Shown: one piece after another, positions 6,339 through 12,191 of the stretch
Layout: each line of letters opens with the position of its first letter
Numbering within the stretch: the stretch's first letter is position 1
Assembly: GCA_017418765.1 (NCBI GenBank)
Contig: JAFOMV010000183.1
Coordinates: 1 to 12,191 of the forward strand
Length of the DNA: 12,191 nt
Direction: 5' to 3'
Source: Ruminococcus sp.
GTDB taxonomy: Bacteria > Bacillota_A > Clostridia > Oscillospirales > Ruminococcaceae
The notes under the pieces: generated by a model
What the model saw: the letters and a program-made list of their open reading frames with translations, nothing else
What the model was told of the DNA's origin: nothing
Databases searched by the model: none
Translations under genes and position numbers: made by a program

Positions 6339-6531
6339 CAACTTAAAATTGGCTTGATATAGCTTTTAAAGCTGATTTTAGTTGACGGAGTACAGGAAAA
6401 ATGCTATTGATAAATTCCCTTGCACTTTGTTTTGCCATTTAGGTCAGAATGAGCCGGACATAATGAATTTGCGCCTCCCGAAGGAAGTTCGGGAAAATAA
6501 CCGCCATAAGGCAGTTATTGAGTACACATTT

Positions 6532-6560
6532 ATTATATCACAGCTTTATCATCAAGTCAA
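6532..6560 (-). promoter_or_regulatory. Near-consensus promoter of the symporter-trmB operon
   Basis: On the minus strand TTGACT (6560-6555) and TATAAT (6537-6532) have a 17-bp spacer and an extended -10 (TGa). Transcription should start near 6525. The sequence around the -10 matches the hydrolase promoter at 3541-3560 in 19 of 20 positions. It lies back to back with the plus-strand nadA promoter at 6605-6633. Confidence 0.8.
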
Positions 6561-6604
6561 ATATAATGTGATGGATCAGCAGTCTTATGTTGATAAGAAA
6601 AAAC

Positions 6605-6633
6605 TTGCAATAATCTGCTTACTATGATATAAT
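6605..6633 (+). promoter_or_regulatory. Promoter of the nadA operon
   Basis: TTGCAA (6605-6610) is followed after 17 bp by a perfect TATAAT (6628-6633) with an extended TGa. Transcription would start near 6640, leaving about 45 nt before the nadA ATG at 6686. No operator for a known NAD regulator (NiaR, NrtR) could be recognised by eye. Confidence 0.75.
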
Positions 6634-6685
6634 TAATATAATAGGCGTATTGTAAATTTATGGCGCTATGAAAGGATGTATTACC

Positions 6686-7612
6686 ATGACCGTTCGTGAA
6701 TTACAGGACAAGATAATAAAGCTCAAAAAAGAGACTAACACCGCTATCCTTGCACACAGCTATCAGGCCCGTGAGATAGTGGAAATAGCCGATTTCACAG
6801 GTGACAGCTACAAATTAAGTGTGGATGCCACAAAGACAGATGCTGATAATATCCTTTTCTGCGGTGTTCATTTCATGGCTGAAACTGCTAAAATGCTCTC
6901 GCCTGAGAAGCGTGTGTTTCTTGCTAATAAAAATGCAGGATGTCCTATGGCTGAGCAGATGGACAGAGAGCTCATATCACAGATAAAGGCTCAGGACCCT
7001 GACCGCACCGTTGTTGCTTATATCAACACTACCGCATCACTGAAAACAGTCTGCGATGTTTGTGTTACTTCATCAAGCGCACTCAGGATAGTAAAGGCTC
7101 TCGACAGCGATAAGCTGCTGTTTATCCCTGACTGCAATCTGGGTTCATGGGTACAGAAACAGTGCCCCGAAAAGGATATAAAGCTCCTTCACGGCGGATG
7201 TCCTACTCATGCGGCTATAACTGCAAAGGAAGTAAAAAAGGCAAAGGAAGAACATCCCGGCGCATTATTCCTTGTACATCCCGAATGTGTGCCTGCTGTA
7301 GTAGAGCTTGCCGACTATGTGGGCTCTACGAGCGGTATCATGGATTACGCTAAGAAGTCCGACCGCAAGGAATTCATCATCGGTACAGAGACTTCTATCT
7401 CAGAGCATTTGCAGTATGAGTGCCCTGATAAGAAATTCTGGCCTGTTACAAAGGATATCGTGTGCAGAAATATGAAGCTGACCACTCTCCCTGATGTTTA
7501 CAATTCACTTCTCGGCATGGATAACGGCGAGGCATTCGAGATACTCATGGACGATCAGCTTATCACAGATGCAAGAAAGTGCATAGACGAAATGATAAGG
7601 CTGGGCGGCTGA
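6686..7612 (+). CDS. nadA: Quinolinate synthase NadA
   Basis: NadA condenses iminoaspartate with dihydroxyacetone phosphate to quinolinate in de novo NAD synthesis, using an oxygen-sensitive [4Fe-4S] cluster. The start at 6686 (308 residues) is preferred over the in-frame ATG at 6668, because AAAGGA (6671-6676) sits 9 nt before it, inside the longer reading. Family motifs run in order: ILAHSYQ, DFTGDSY, FCGVHFMAETAK, ANKNAGCPMAEQM, YINTTASLKTVCDVCVTSS, PDCNLGSWV, HGGCPTHAAI, HPECVPAVVELADYVGSTSGI, GTETSI and CRNMKLTTLPDVYNSL. The three cluster cysteines are expected to be Cys86, Cys172 and Cys260, with spacing close to the compact A-type enzymes such as that of Thermotoga. No nadB or nadC is adjacent. 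The hydE ATG follows one base after its stop, so the two are co-transcribed. Confidence 0.95.
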   Translation: MTVRELQDKIIKLKKETNTAILAHSYQAREIVEIADFTGDSYKLSVDATKTDADNILFCGVHFMAETAKMLSPEKRVFLANKNAGCPMAEQMDRELISQIKAQDPDRTVVAYINTTASLKTVCDVCVTSSSALRIVKALDSDKLLFIPDCNLGSWVQKQCPEKDIKLLHGGCPTHAAITAKEVKKAKEEHPGALFLVHPECVPAVVELADYVGSTSGIMDYAKKSDRKEFIIGTETSISEHLQYECPDKKFWPVTKDIVCRNMKLTTLPDVYNSLLGMDNGEAFEILMDDQLITDARKCIDEMIRLGG

Positions 7613-7613
7613 T

Positions 7614-8651
7614 ATGACCGGAATAGTTGAAAAACTCTATCGTGGGGAATTCCTCTCCGACGATGAGCTGCGTGCCATTATCGAGACCGATGACGAGGAT
7701 GCGGCTGAACTTCTCAGGCAGAGAGCAGACGAGGTGCGGCAGAAGTACTACGGCAGAAAGGTTTTTCTGCGTGGACTTATCGAGGTATCATCCTACTGCA
7801 AGAATGACTGCCGATACTGCGGTATACGCCGAAGCAACAAGGAAGCCGAGCGCTACCGTCTCAGCCGTGAGGACATAATGTCATGCTGTGAAAACGGCTA
7901 TGAACTGGGATTCCGCACCTTTGTCATGCAGGGCGGCGAGGACAGCTTCTTCACTGACGATTTCCTCTGTTCGGTGGTATCGGAGATTCGTGATAGATAT
8001 CCCGACTGCGCTATTACACTTTCTCTCGGCGAGCGCTCATACGAAAGCTACAAGCGCCTGAAAGATGCAGGAGCTGACCGTTATCTGCTCCGCCACGAAG
8101 CCGCAGACCCGAAGCTCTACGAGAAGCTTCACCCTGCTGAAATGAGCCTTCAGAACCGCAAGGACTGCCTTTTCCATTTAAAGGAACTGGGCTATCAGGT
8201 GGGTTCGGGATTCATGGTAGGCGCTCCATATCAGACCACAGAAAGCCTTATGTATGATATAAGATTTTTGCAGTCCCTCCAGCCGCAGATGATAGGCATA
8301 GGACCTTTTGTTCCCCATCATAACACCGAGTTTGCCGATACCGAAGGTGGCACCTTACAGCTTACACTGAGACTGCTTGGCATACTGCGTCTTCTTTTCC
8401 CGAAGGTGCTTCTCCCTGCAACAACAGCGCTGGGAACTATCGCTCCCAACGGCAGAGAACTGGGACTTATGACGGGCTGCAATGTAGTCATGCCCAATCT
8501 TTCTCCCGTCAGGGTGAGGAAGAAGTATGACCTCTACGATAATAAGATATGCACAGGCGAGGAAGCTGCGGAATGTCGGGGATGTCTGGAAAGACGCATT
8601 ACCTCAGCAGGCTATGAGGTAGTTTCCGAACGTGGCGACTGCTGCCGCTGA
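7614..8651 (+). CDS. hydE: [FeFe]-hydrogenase H-cluster maturase HydE (radical SAM)
   Basis: This 345-residue protein has the radical-SAM motif in YCKNDCRYCGIRRSN (Cys62, Cys66, Cys69) after the family-typical RGLIEVSSYC. C-terminal Cys313, Cys321 and Cys324 (CX7CX2C) match the spacing of the accessory cluster site known in HydE of Thermotoga. Other HydE-type stretches are VMQGGEDSFFTD, SLGERSYESYKRLKDAGADRYLLRHE, GFMVGAPYQT and GPFVPHHNTEF. HydE acts with HydG and HydF to build the diiron subcluster of [FeFe]-hydrogenases. Neither partner nor a hydrogenase gene is in the window. The related methylornithine synthase PylB is the main alternative, but the C-terminal cysteine triad favours HydE. 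Its start lies one base after the nadA stop with only a weak ribosome site, so translation is likely coupled. Confidence 0.9.
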   Translation: MTGIVEKLYRGEFLSDDELRAIIETDDEDAAELLRQRADEVRQKYYGRKVFLRGLIEVSSYCKNDCRYCGIRRSNKEAERYRLSREDIMSCCENGYELGFRTFVMQGGEDSFFTDDFLCSVVSEIRDRYPDCAITLSLGERSYESYKRLKDAGADRYLLRHEAADPKLYEKLHPAEMSLQNRKDCLFHLKELGYQVGSGFMVGAPYQTTESLMYDIRFLQSLQPQMIGIGPFVPHHNTEFADTEGGTLQLTLRLLGILRLLFPKVLLPATTALGTIAPNGRELGLMTGCNVVMPNLSPVRVRKKYDLYDNKICTGEEAAECRGCLERRITSAGYEVVSERGDCCR

Positions 8652-8675
8652 GCGAACGGCGGCGAAATTGTTCTT

Positions 8676-8699
8676 GCAGGGGCGGATATTATCTGCCCG
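8676..8699. repeat. Interspersed hairpin repeat, copy 1
   Basis: An 8-bp stem with one G-U pair, GGGCGGAT (8680-8687) and ATCTGCCC (8691-8698), encloses a 3-nt loop and is preceded by TTGCAG. The same unit occurs at 11116-11141. It sits 27 bp after the hydE stop and 27 bp before the next gene's start. It lacks a T-run, so it looks like a REP-type dispersed palindrome rather than a standard terminator. Confidence 0.75.
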
Positions 8700-8725
8700 T
8701 CATATCCACAAATAAGGAGAAATAA

Positions 8726-9664
8726 ATGAGAGTACGTTTTCATCTTCCCGATTTTTCGGGTAATTATAAACTTAATCTGCTCTTTGCGGAAATGCTTAAA
8801 CACAAGCCCGAATTTTTCCGTGAGGGTGTTGAGATAGCCTCATTCTACGGCGTTTTCCCTCCATCAATATGGAACGGCGGAAGAACTCAGGGAGGCGTTG
8901 TTGACAAGAACTTCGTTAAAAGCGTCATCAAGGCTTTCAATGACAGAGGCATACCGCTTCGTTTTACATTTACAAATCCTGCACTTGAAAAGAAGCATCT
9001 CAGCGATAATTTCTGCAACATGGTCATGGCTATGGCAAACAACGGCATGAACGAATGTATCGTTATGTCGCCTATCTTAGAGGACTATATCCGCCATAAC
9101 TATCCGAAATACAAGCTGACGAGTTCTACCTGCAAGCGTATCACAGATCCGCAGAAGCTTGAAGAAGAACTTGGCAAGGATTACAGCATTGTCGTTGTTG
9201 ACTATGACTTCAACAATAATTTCGATGTGCTGGAAAAGCTTCCGAGAAAGCAGGACTGTGAACTTCTGGTAAATGCCTGCTGTGAGCCGGGATGTCCGAG
9301 AAGATCGGCACATTATCACTCAATAGGTGTTCAGCAGATAGCCTACAACGAGCACATAAAGAAGTACCCGAATACTGCTTTCAATGTGGAGAAATACGAT
9401 CCCGAACACTTCCGTGACTGTCCGTTCTCTCAGCGTGGTATCTTCGATATACGCAGTCTGAGAACTCACATCTCACCCGATGATATCTGGGAAAAGTATG
9501 TGCCTATGGGGTTTGAGCAGTTCAAGATAGAGGGCAGAACGGCAAGCCCTATAAACGTACTGGAAACATATATGTATTACATGGCTAAGCCCGAATACCG
9601 TGACGAGGCAAGATTCACTCTCCTCAAAACTATGGAAAATTCGGGAGCGCTTATGTTCCGCTGA
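8726..9664 (+). CDS. Divergent peptidase-U32-like TIM-barrel protein, paralogue A
   Basis: This is a 312-residue cytoplasmic protein without membrane segments. MGFEQFKIEGRTASP (261-275) matches the hallmark KIEGR motif of the U32 family. The stretch GMNECIVMSPILEDYIRHNYPKYKLTSST follows the U32 pattern of a strand, a helix and a conserved S-T. The N-terminus (FFREGVEIASFYGVFPPSIWNGGR, in part) is unlike classical U32 members, so this seems to be a separate branch. Cys178, Cys185, Cys186, Cys190 and Cys232 form a set kept in the downstream paralogue. U32 relatives (UbiU/UbiV, RlhA, TrhP) use four cysteines for a [4Fe-4S] cluster in oxygen-independent hydroxylations, so a cluster is plausible here but unproven. 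The start has AAGGAG (8714-8719) 6 nt upstream. The reaction is unknown. Confidence 0.75.
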   Translation: MRVRFHLPDFSGNYKLNLLFAEMLKHKPEFFREGVEIASFYGVFPPSIWNGGRTQGGVVDKNFVKSVIKAFNDRGIPLRFTFTNPALEKKHLSDNFCNMVMAMANNGMNECIVMSPILEDYIRHNYPKYKLTSSTCKRITDPQKLEEELGKDYSIVVVDYDFNNNFDVLEKLPRKQDCELLVNACCEPGCPRRSAHYHSIGVQQIAYNEHIKKYPNTAFNVEKYDPEHFRDCPFSQRGIFDIRSLRTHISPDDIWEKYVPMGFEQFKIEGRTASPINVLETYMYYMAKPEYRDEARFTLLKTMENSGALMFR

Positions 9665-9703
9665 TGCTCCTTATGTCAGTACAATAAAAGGAAGGATGAT
9701 ACA

Positions 9704-10645
9704 ATGAAAGCAAGATTCCATTTGCCCGGATTTACTCAGCATTTCATGTTCAATATCACCTTTGCGGAAATGCTGAAGCACCGCCCCGACTTCTTCCGTG
9801 AGGGTGTGGAGATAGCATCTGTATACGGTACATTTCCCCCTGCTATGTGGAACGGCGGAAGATTCCAGTACGGAAGCTGTGATGAGGGATTCATCAGACA
9901 GGTCATCAAGATGTTCAATGAAAGGAATATCCCCCTTCGTTTTACTTTTACCAATCCCATGCTGGAGGAGAAGCATCTTCATGATGAATACTGCAATAAG
10001 ATAATGCAGCTTGCTGATAACGGCTTCAACGAAGTTATCGTAGCTTCTCCGCTTCTGGAGGAGTACATAAGGAAGAATTATCCCAATTACAAGATAACAA
10101 GTTCTACCTGTAAGCGTATAACCAATGCGGAAAGGCTTTATTCCGAGATCGGAAAGGATTATCATATAGTAGTTATAGATTATGACCTGAACCATGATAT
10201 TGATACTCTTGCCAATATCTCCGATAAGAAAAAATGTGAGATACTGGTAAATGCCTGCTGTGAAGCAAAATGTCCGTATCGTTCTGCCCATTACAGAGCC
10301 ATAGGCAAAGAGCAGATAGCCTATGCAGAACATATGGCAAAAGAGCCTGATAAGGATTATGAGCTCCTTCCTGATAACAATTACCGTGAAGGAAGCAAAA
10401 AATGCGATTTCATGGACAGGAGCATATTCGAGATACAGGATTCCCCTAACTTCATCTCAGCAGATGAGATATGGGAAAAGTATTTGCCTATGGGGTTTGA
10501 GCAGTTCAAGATAGAGGGACGTACCTTTAACATAATCGCCCTTATGGAGCATTATATGTATTACATGATAAAGCCCGAAGTCCGTGATGAAGCCCGTTAC
10601 ATCTTCATGCAGCAGCTGGCGATGAATAAAGTTATAAGGTTCTGA
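9704..10645 (+). CDS. Divergent peptidase-U32-like TIM-barrel protein, paralogue B
   Basis: This 313-residue protein is a tandem paralogue of the gene before it: 126 of the first 200 residues are identical by hand count, without gaps. It has the same MGFEQFKIEGR motif (263-273) and the same cysteines: Cys97, Cys136, Cys178, Cys185, Cys186, Cys190 and Cys234. The variable part is residues 210-250, between the cysteine cluster and the KIEGR motif, and the C-terminal 15 residues. Retention of all key cysteines in both copies suggests both are functional. They may form a heterodimer, as UbiU and UbiV do, but this is inference by analogy. The start is supported by AAGGAAGGA 7-15 nt upstream. The gap to paralogue A is 39 bp, consistent with one transcript. 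Confidence 0.75.
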   Translation: MKARFHLPGFTQHFMFNITFAEMLKHRPDFFREGVEIASVYGTFPPAMWNGGRFQYGSCDEGFIRQVIKMFNERNIPLRFTFTNPMLEEKHLHDEYCNKIMQLADNGFNEVIVASPLLEEYIRKNYPNYKITSSTCKRITNAERLYSEIGKDYHIVVIDYDLNHDIDTLANISDKKKCEILVNACCEAKCPYRSAHYRAIGKEQIAYAEHMAKEPDKDYELLPDNNYREGSKKCDFMDRSIFEIQDSPNFISADEIWEKYLPMGFEQFKIEGRTFNIIALMEHYMYYMIKPEVRDEARYIFMQQLAMNKVIRF

Positions 10646-10692
10646 GCAGGGCAGTCATGCCGTATTATTACGATCAAAGGAAAAGTATTAAT

Positions 10693-11121
10693 ATGAATAT
10701 AATCAAATATCCGTCAGCTGAAGCTGTTGATGATGCTATGAAAGCCGATGAACCTATGCTGGCGGCAATATCTTTTGACGGAAAAACAGCTGTAATGTCT
10801 CCTGTGGATGAAGCAGGCGAACATCATATACTGCTGGCACAGACAGGTTTCAAGGATACCGATATTGACCGCTTTTTCCGCATAGTCCTTGATAAAAGCG
10901 GAGCTGACTGGACTTTTGTTTGCCCGCCTGATTATAAGGATATACCGTTCAAGGATAAGCGGATAATGATGTACCATAAGGACGGCTTCGGTATCATAGC
11001 AGATTTTCTCCATGAGATAGGATATATCATTGGTATCAACATTCCTGAGAGAGTAAGCAGAAAACAGAAAGCAGAAATCAGCAGTGGCGATTTCACGGTG
11101 CCATTGGATCGAATATTGTAG
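10693..11121 (+). CDS. Hypothetical protein (142 aa)
   Basis: I do not recognise this protein. The start at 10693 is chosen over the in-frame ATG at 10657 because AAAGGA (10676-10681) lies 11 nt upstream and inside the longer reading. The sequence is an acidic soluble domain without a signal or membrane segment. It starts IIKYPSAEAVDDAMKADEP, has a strand-rich middle (LAAISFDGKTAVMSPVDEAG) and one cysteine in WTFVCPPDY. A helix follows (about FGIIADFLHEIGYIIGINIP), then a basic linker (ERVSRKQK). The TAG stop and probably the last codons lie in the first bases of the hairpin repeat at 11116-11141, so the native C-terminus may have been altered by the repeat. It lies 47 bp after paralogue B, likely on the same transcript. 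Confidence 0.7.
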   Translation: MNIIKYPSAEAVDDAMKADEPMLAAISFDGKTAVMSPVDEAGEHHILLAQTGFKDTDIDRFFRIVLDKSGADWTFVCPPDYKDIPFKDKRIMMYHKDGFGIIADFLHEIGYIIGINIPERVSRKQKAEISSGDFTVPLDRIL

Positions 11122-11141
11122 GGGCGGATATCATCCGCCCG
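11116..11141. repeat. Interspersed hairpin repeat, copy 2, supplying a stop codon
   Basis: A perfect 8-bp stem, GGGCGGAT (11122-11129) and ATCCGCCC (11133-11140), encloses loop ATC and is preceded by TTGTAG. It matches copy 1 (8676-8699) apart from three pyrimidine changes. The TAG before the stem ends the 142-residue gene. No T-run follows. Confidence 0.75.
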
Positions 11142-11210
11142 AAAGCCGTATAAACAAATAATACCGGACGATAAGCGGTGATTCCGCATTATATAAAGGA
11201 GTAAGGATAA

Positions 11211-12191
11211 ATGTATTTATACAATTCACTTTCACACAAAAAAGAAGAATTCATTCCCCATGAGGAAGGCAAGGTAAGTATGTATACCTGCGGCCCTACT
11301 GTGTACCACTACGCACACATAGGCAACCTGAGAAGCTACATCATGGAGGATATTCTCGAAAAGTACCTGCGCTATACAGGCTATGACGTAAAGCGTGTAA
11401 TGAATATTACAGACGTGGGACACCTCACCAGTGACGGCGATACAGGCGATGACAAAATGCTCAAGGGCGCAAAGCGTGAGCACAAGACCGTCATGGAGAC
11501 AGCAAAGTTCTACACTGACGCTTTCTTCGATGACTGCAAGAAGCTGAACATCAAAACTCCTGATGTGGTAGTTCCTGCAACTACTTATATCGACGAATTC
11601 ATCCGTGTTATCAGTTCTCTCATGGAAAAGGGATACGCTTACGAGGCAGGCGGAAACATCTACTTCGATACCTCAAAGCTTGACAAGTACTACGTGTTCA
11701 ATGACTTCAACGAGGAAGACCTTGCTGTAGGTGTGCGTGACGGAGTTGAAGCTGATGAAAACAAGCGCAGCAAGGCAGATTTCGTGCTCTGGTTCACCAA
11801 GTCAAAATTCGACGATCAGGAGCTGAAATGGGATTCTCCCTGGGGAGTCGGCTACCCCGGTTGGCATATCGAATGCTCATGCATCAGTATGAAGAATCTG
11901 GGCGAATACCTTGATATCCACTGCGGAGGCATCGACAACGCATTCCCTCACCACACCAACGAGATAGCACAGTCAGAGGCTTATCTGGGACATAAGTGGT
12001 GCAACTACTGGTTCCACATCCTCCACCTCAATACCAACGACGGCAAAATGAGCAAATCAAAGGGTGAATTCCTGACAGTTTCGCTCCTTGAAGAAAAGGG
12101 CTACAAGCCTGTTATCTACCGTTTCTTCTGCTTGCAGTCACACTACAGAAAGTCACTGGTATTCTCATGGGATAACCTTGACAACGCTAAG
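11211..12191 (+). CDS. cysS: Cysteinyl-tRNA synthetase CysS (3' end outside window)
   Basis: The frame is open from ATG at 11211 to the window end (327 codons); the full enzyme is usually about 460-470 residues. CysS activates cysteine with ATP and charges tRNA-Cys. Class I signatures are present: TCGPTVY (26-32), the HIGH box as HIGN (36-39) and KMSKS (279-283). The zinc ligands that bind the cysteine thiol are expected to be Cys27, Cys222 (WHIECS), His247 and Glu251 (FPHHTNE). MNITDVGHLTSDGD, FVLWF and GWHIECSCISM are also typical. AAAGGAG (11195-11201) lies 9 nt before the start. It may be read from the upstream promoter or from an unseen one in the 89-bp gap. The missing part is the anticodon-binding region. 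Confidence 0.96.
   Translation, partial: MYLYNSLSHKKEEFIPHEEGKVSMYTCGPTVYHYAHIGNLRSYIMEDILEKYLRYTGYDVKRVMNITDVGHLTSDGDTGDDKMLKGAKREHKTVMETAKFYTDAFFDDCKKLNIKTPDVVVPATTYIDEFIRVISSLMEKGYAYEAGGNIYFDTSKLDKYYVFNDFNEEDLAVGVRDGVEADENKRSKADFVLWFTKSKFDDQELKWDSPWGVGYPGWHIECSCISMKNLGEYLDIHCGGIDNAFPHHTNEIAQSEAYLGHKWCNYWFHILHLNTNDGKMSKSKGEFLTVSLLEEKGYKPVIYRFFCLQSHYRKSLVFSWDNLDNAK

Larger units (their letters stand above)
6058..6524 (-). promoter_or_regulatory. Long structured leader of the symporter operon
   Basis: If the promoter at 6532-6560 is used, about 465 nt precede the symporter start. No gene is visible here. Near the 5' end come two hairpins on the minus strand: a 10-bp stem with one G-U pair (6496-6505 with 6510-6519), then CCCGAA/TTCGGG with a 5-nt loop (about 6476-6492). 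Further down are a palindrome at 6253-6268, a GCCGC/GCGGC stem (about 6207-6235) and a CGGGA/TCCCG stem (about 6110-6135). I looked for T-box, SAM and glycine riboswitch core motifs and did not find them. No U-run terminator precedes the gene. It may be an unknown riboswitch, an independent small RNA, or an interspersed repeat. Confidence 0.5.

Noticed and set aside
6439..6507. Minus-strand 22-codon frame at the start of the symporter leader (possible leader peptide)
   Set aside because: Its ATG lies in the loop of the first hairpin without a ribosome site, and there is no run of a single amino acid codon or following attenuator.
6382..6627. Plus-strand frame of 81 codons before nadA
   Set aside because: It has no Shine-Dalgarno site, covers hairpins and the promoter of the opposite operon, and ends inside the nadA promoter spacer.
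6668..6685. Upstream ATG for nadA
   Set aside because: The AAAGGA ribosome site for the ATG at 6686 lies inside this extension, which adds residues not needed by the family.
9671..10333. Minus-strand frame of 220 codons opposite U32-like paralogue B
   Set aside because: A similar antisense frame exists opposite paralogue A, which simply mirrors the paralogy. It has no ribosome site, promoter or recognisable domain.

Overview
The window looks like a chromosomal segment of a low-to-moderate GC anaerobic Firmicute, most likely Oscillospiraceae/Ruminococcus. This is inferred from the codon style, strong AAAGGAG ribosome sites, near-consensus sigma-A promoters with TGaTATAAT boxes, a HydE-type maturase (hydrogen-metabolising anaerobe) and the gene families present. 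No rRNA, tRNA or CRISPR array is visible.

Layout. (1) Positions 1-~1000 hold the right-hand part of an IS110-family insertion sequence: the 3' end of the transposase gene, followed by a roughly 240-nt non-coding tail with nested inverted repeats. That is where an IS1111-type element would encode its bridge/seek RNA. (2) Positions 1214-3577 are a minus-strand two-gene unit with its own perfect promoter and a 3' hairpin: a membrane-anchored alpha/beta hydrolase overlapping by 4 bp a secreted or membrane-anchored protein of unknown function. (3) Positions 3696-6560 are a second minus-strand operon: a long leader, a neurotransmitter:sodium symporter family transporter, trmB (tRNA m7G46 methyltransferase) and a 68-residue protein, ending in a strong intrinsic terminator. 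(4) From 6605 to the right edge everything reads on the plus strand: promoter, nadA (quinolinate synthase), hydE ([FeFe]-hydrogenase maturase, radical SAM), two tandem paralogous proteins that look like divergent peptidase-U32-type TIM barrels with conserved cysteines, a 142-residue unknown, and cysS (cysteinyl-tRNA synthetase), cut by the window end.

How the parts work together. The plus-strand set is rich in proteins that need or probably need Fe-S clusters (NadA, HydE, perhaps the U32-like pair). A short GC-rich hairpin repeat occurs twice in it, after hydE and after the 142-residue gene, where it supplies that gene's stop codon. The two minus-strand promoters share a 20-bp block with 19 identities. 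The most unusual items are the candidate guide RNA of the insertion sequence, the tandem U32-like pair beside hydE, and the unexplained leader of about 465 nt in front of the symporter gene. Family assignments rest on motifs read by eye; no database search was run.
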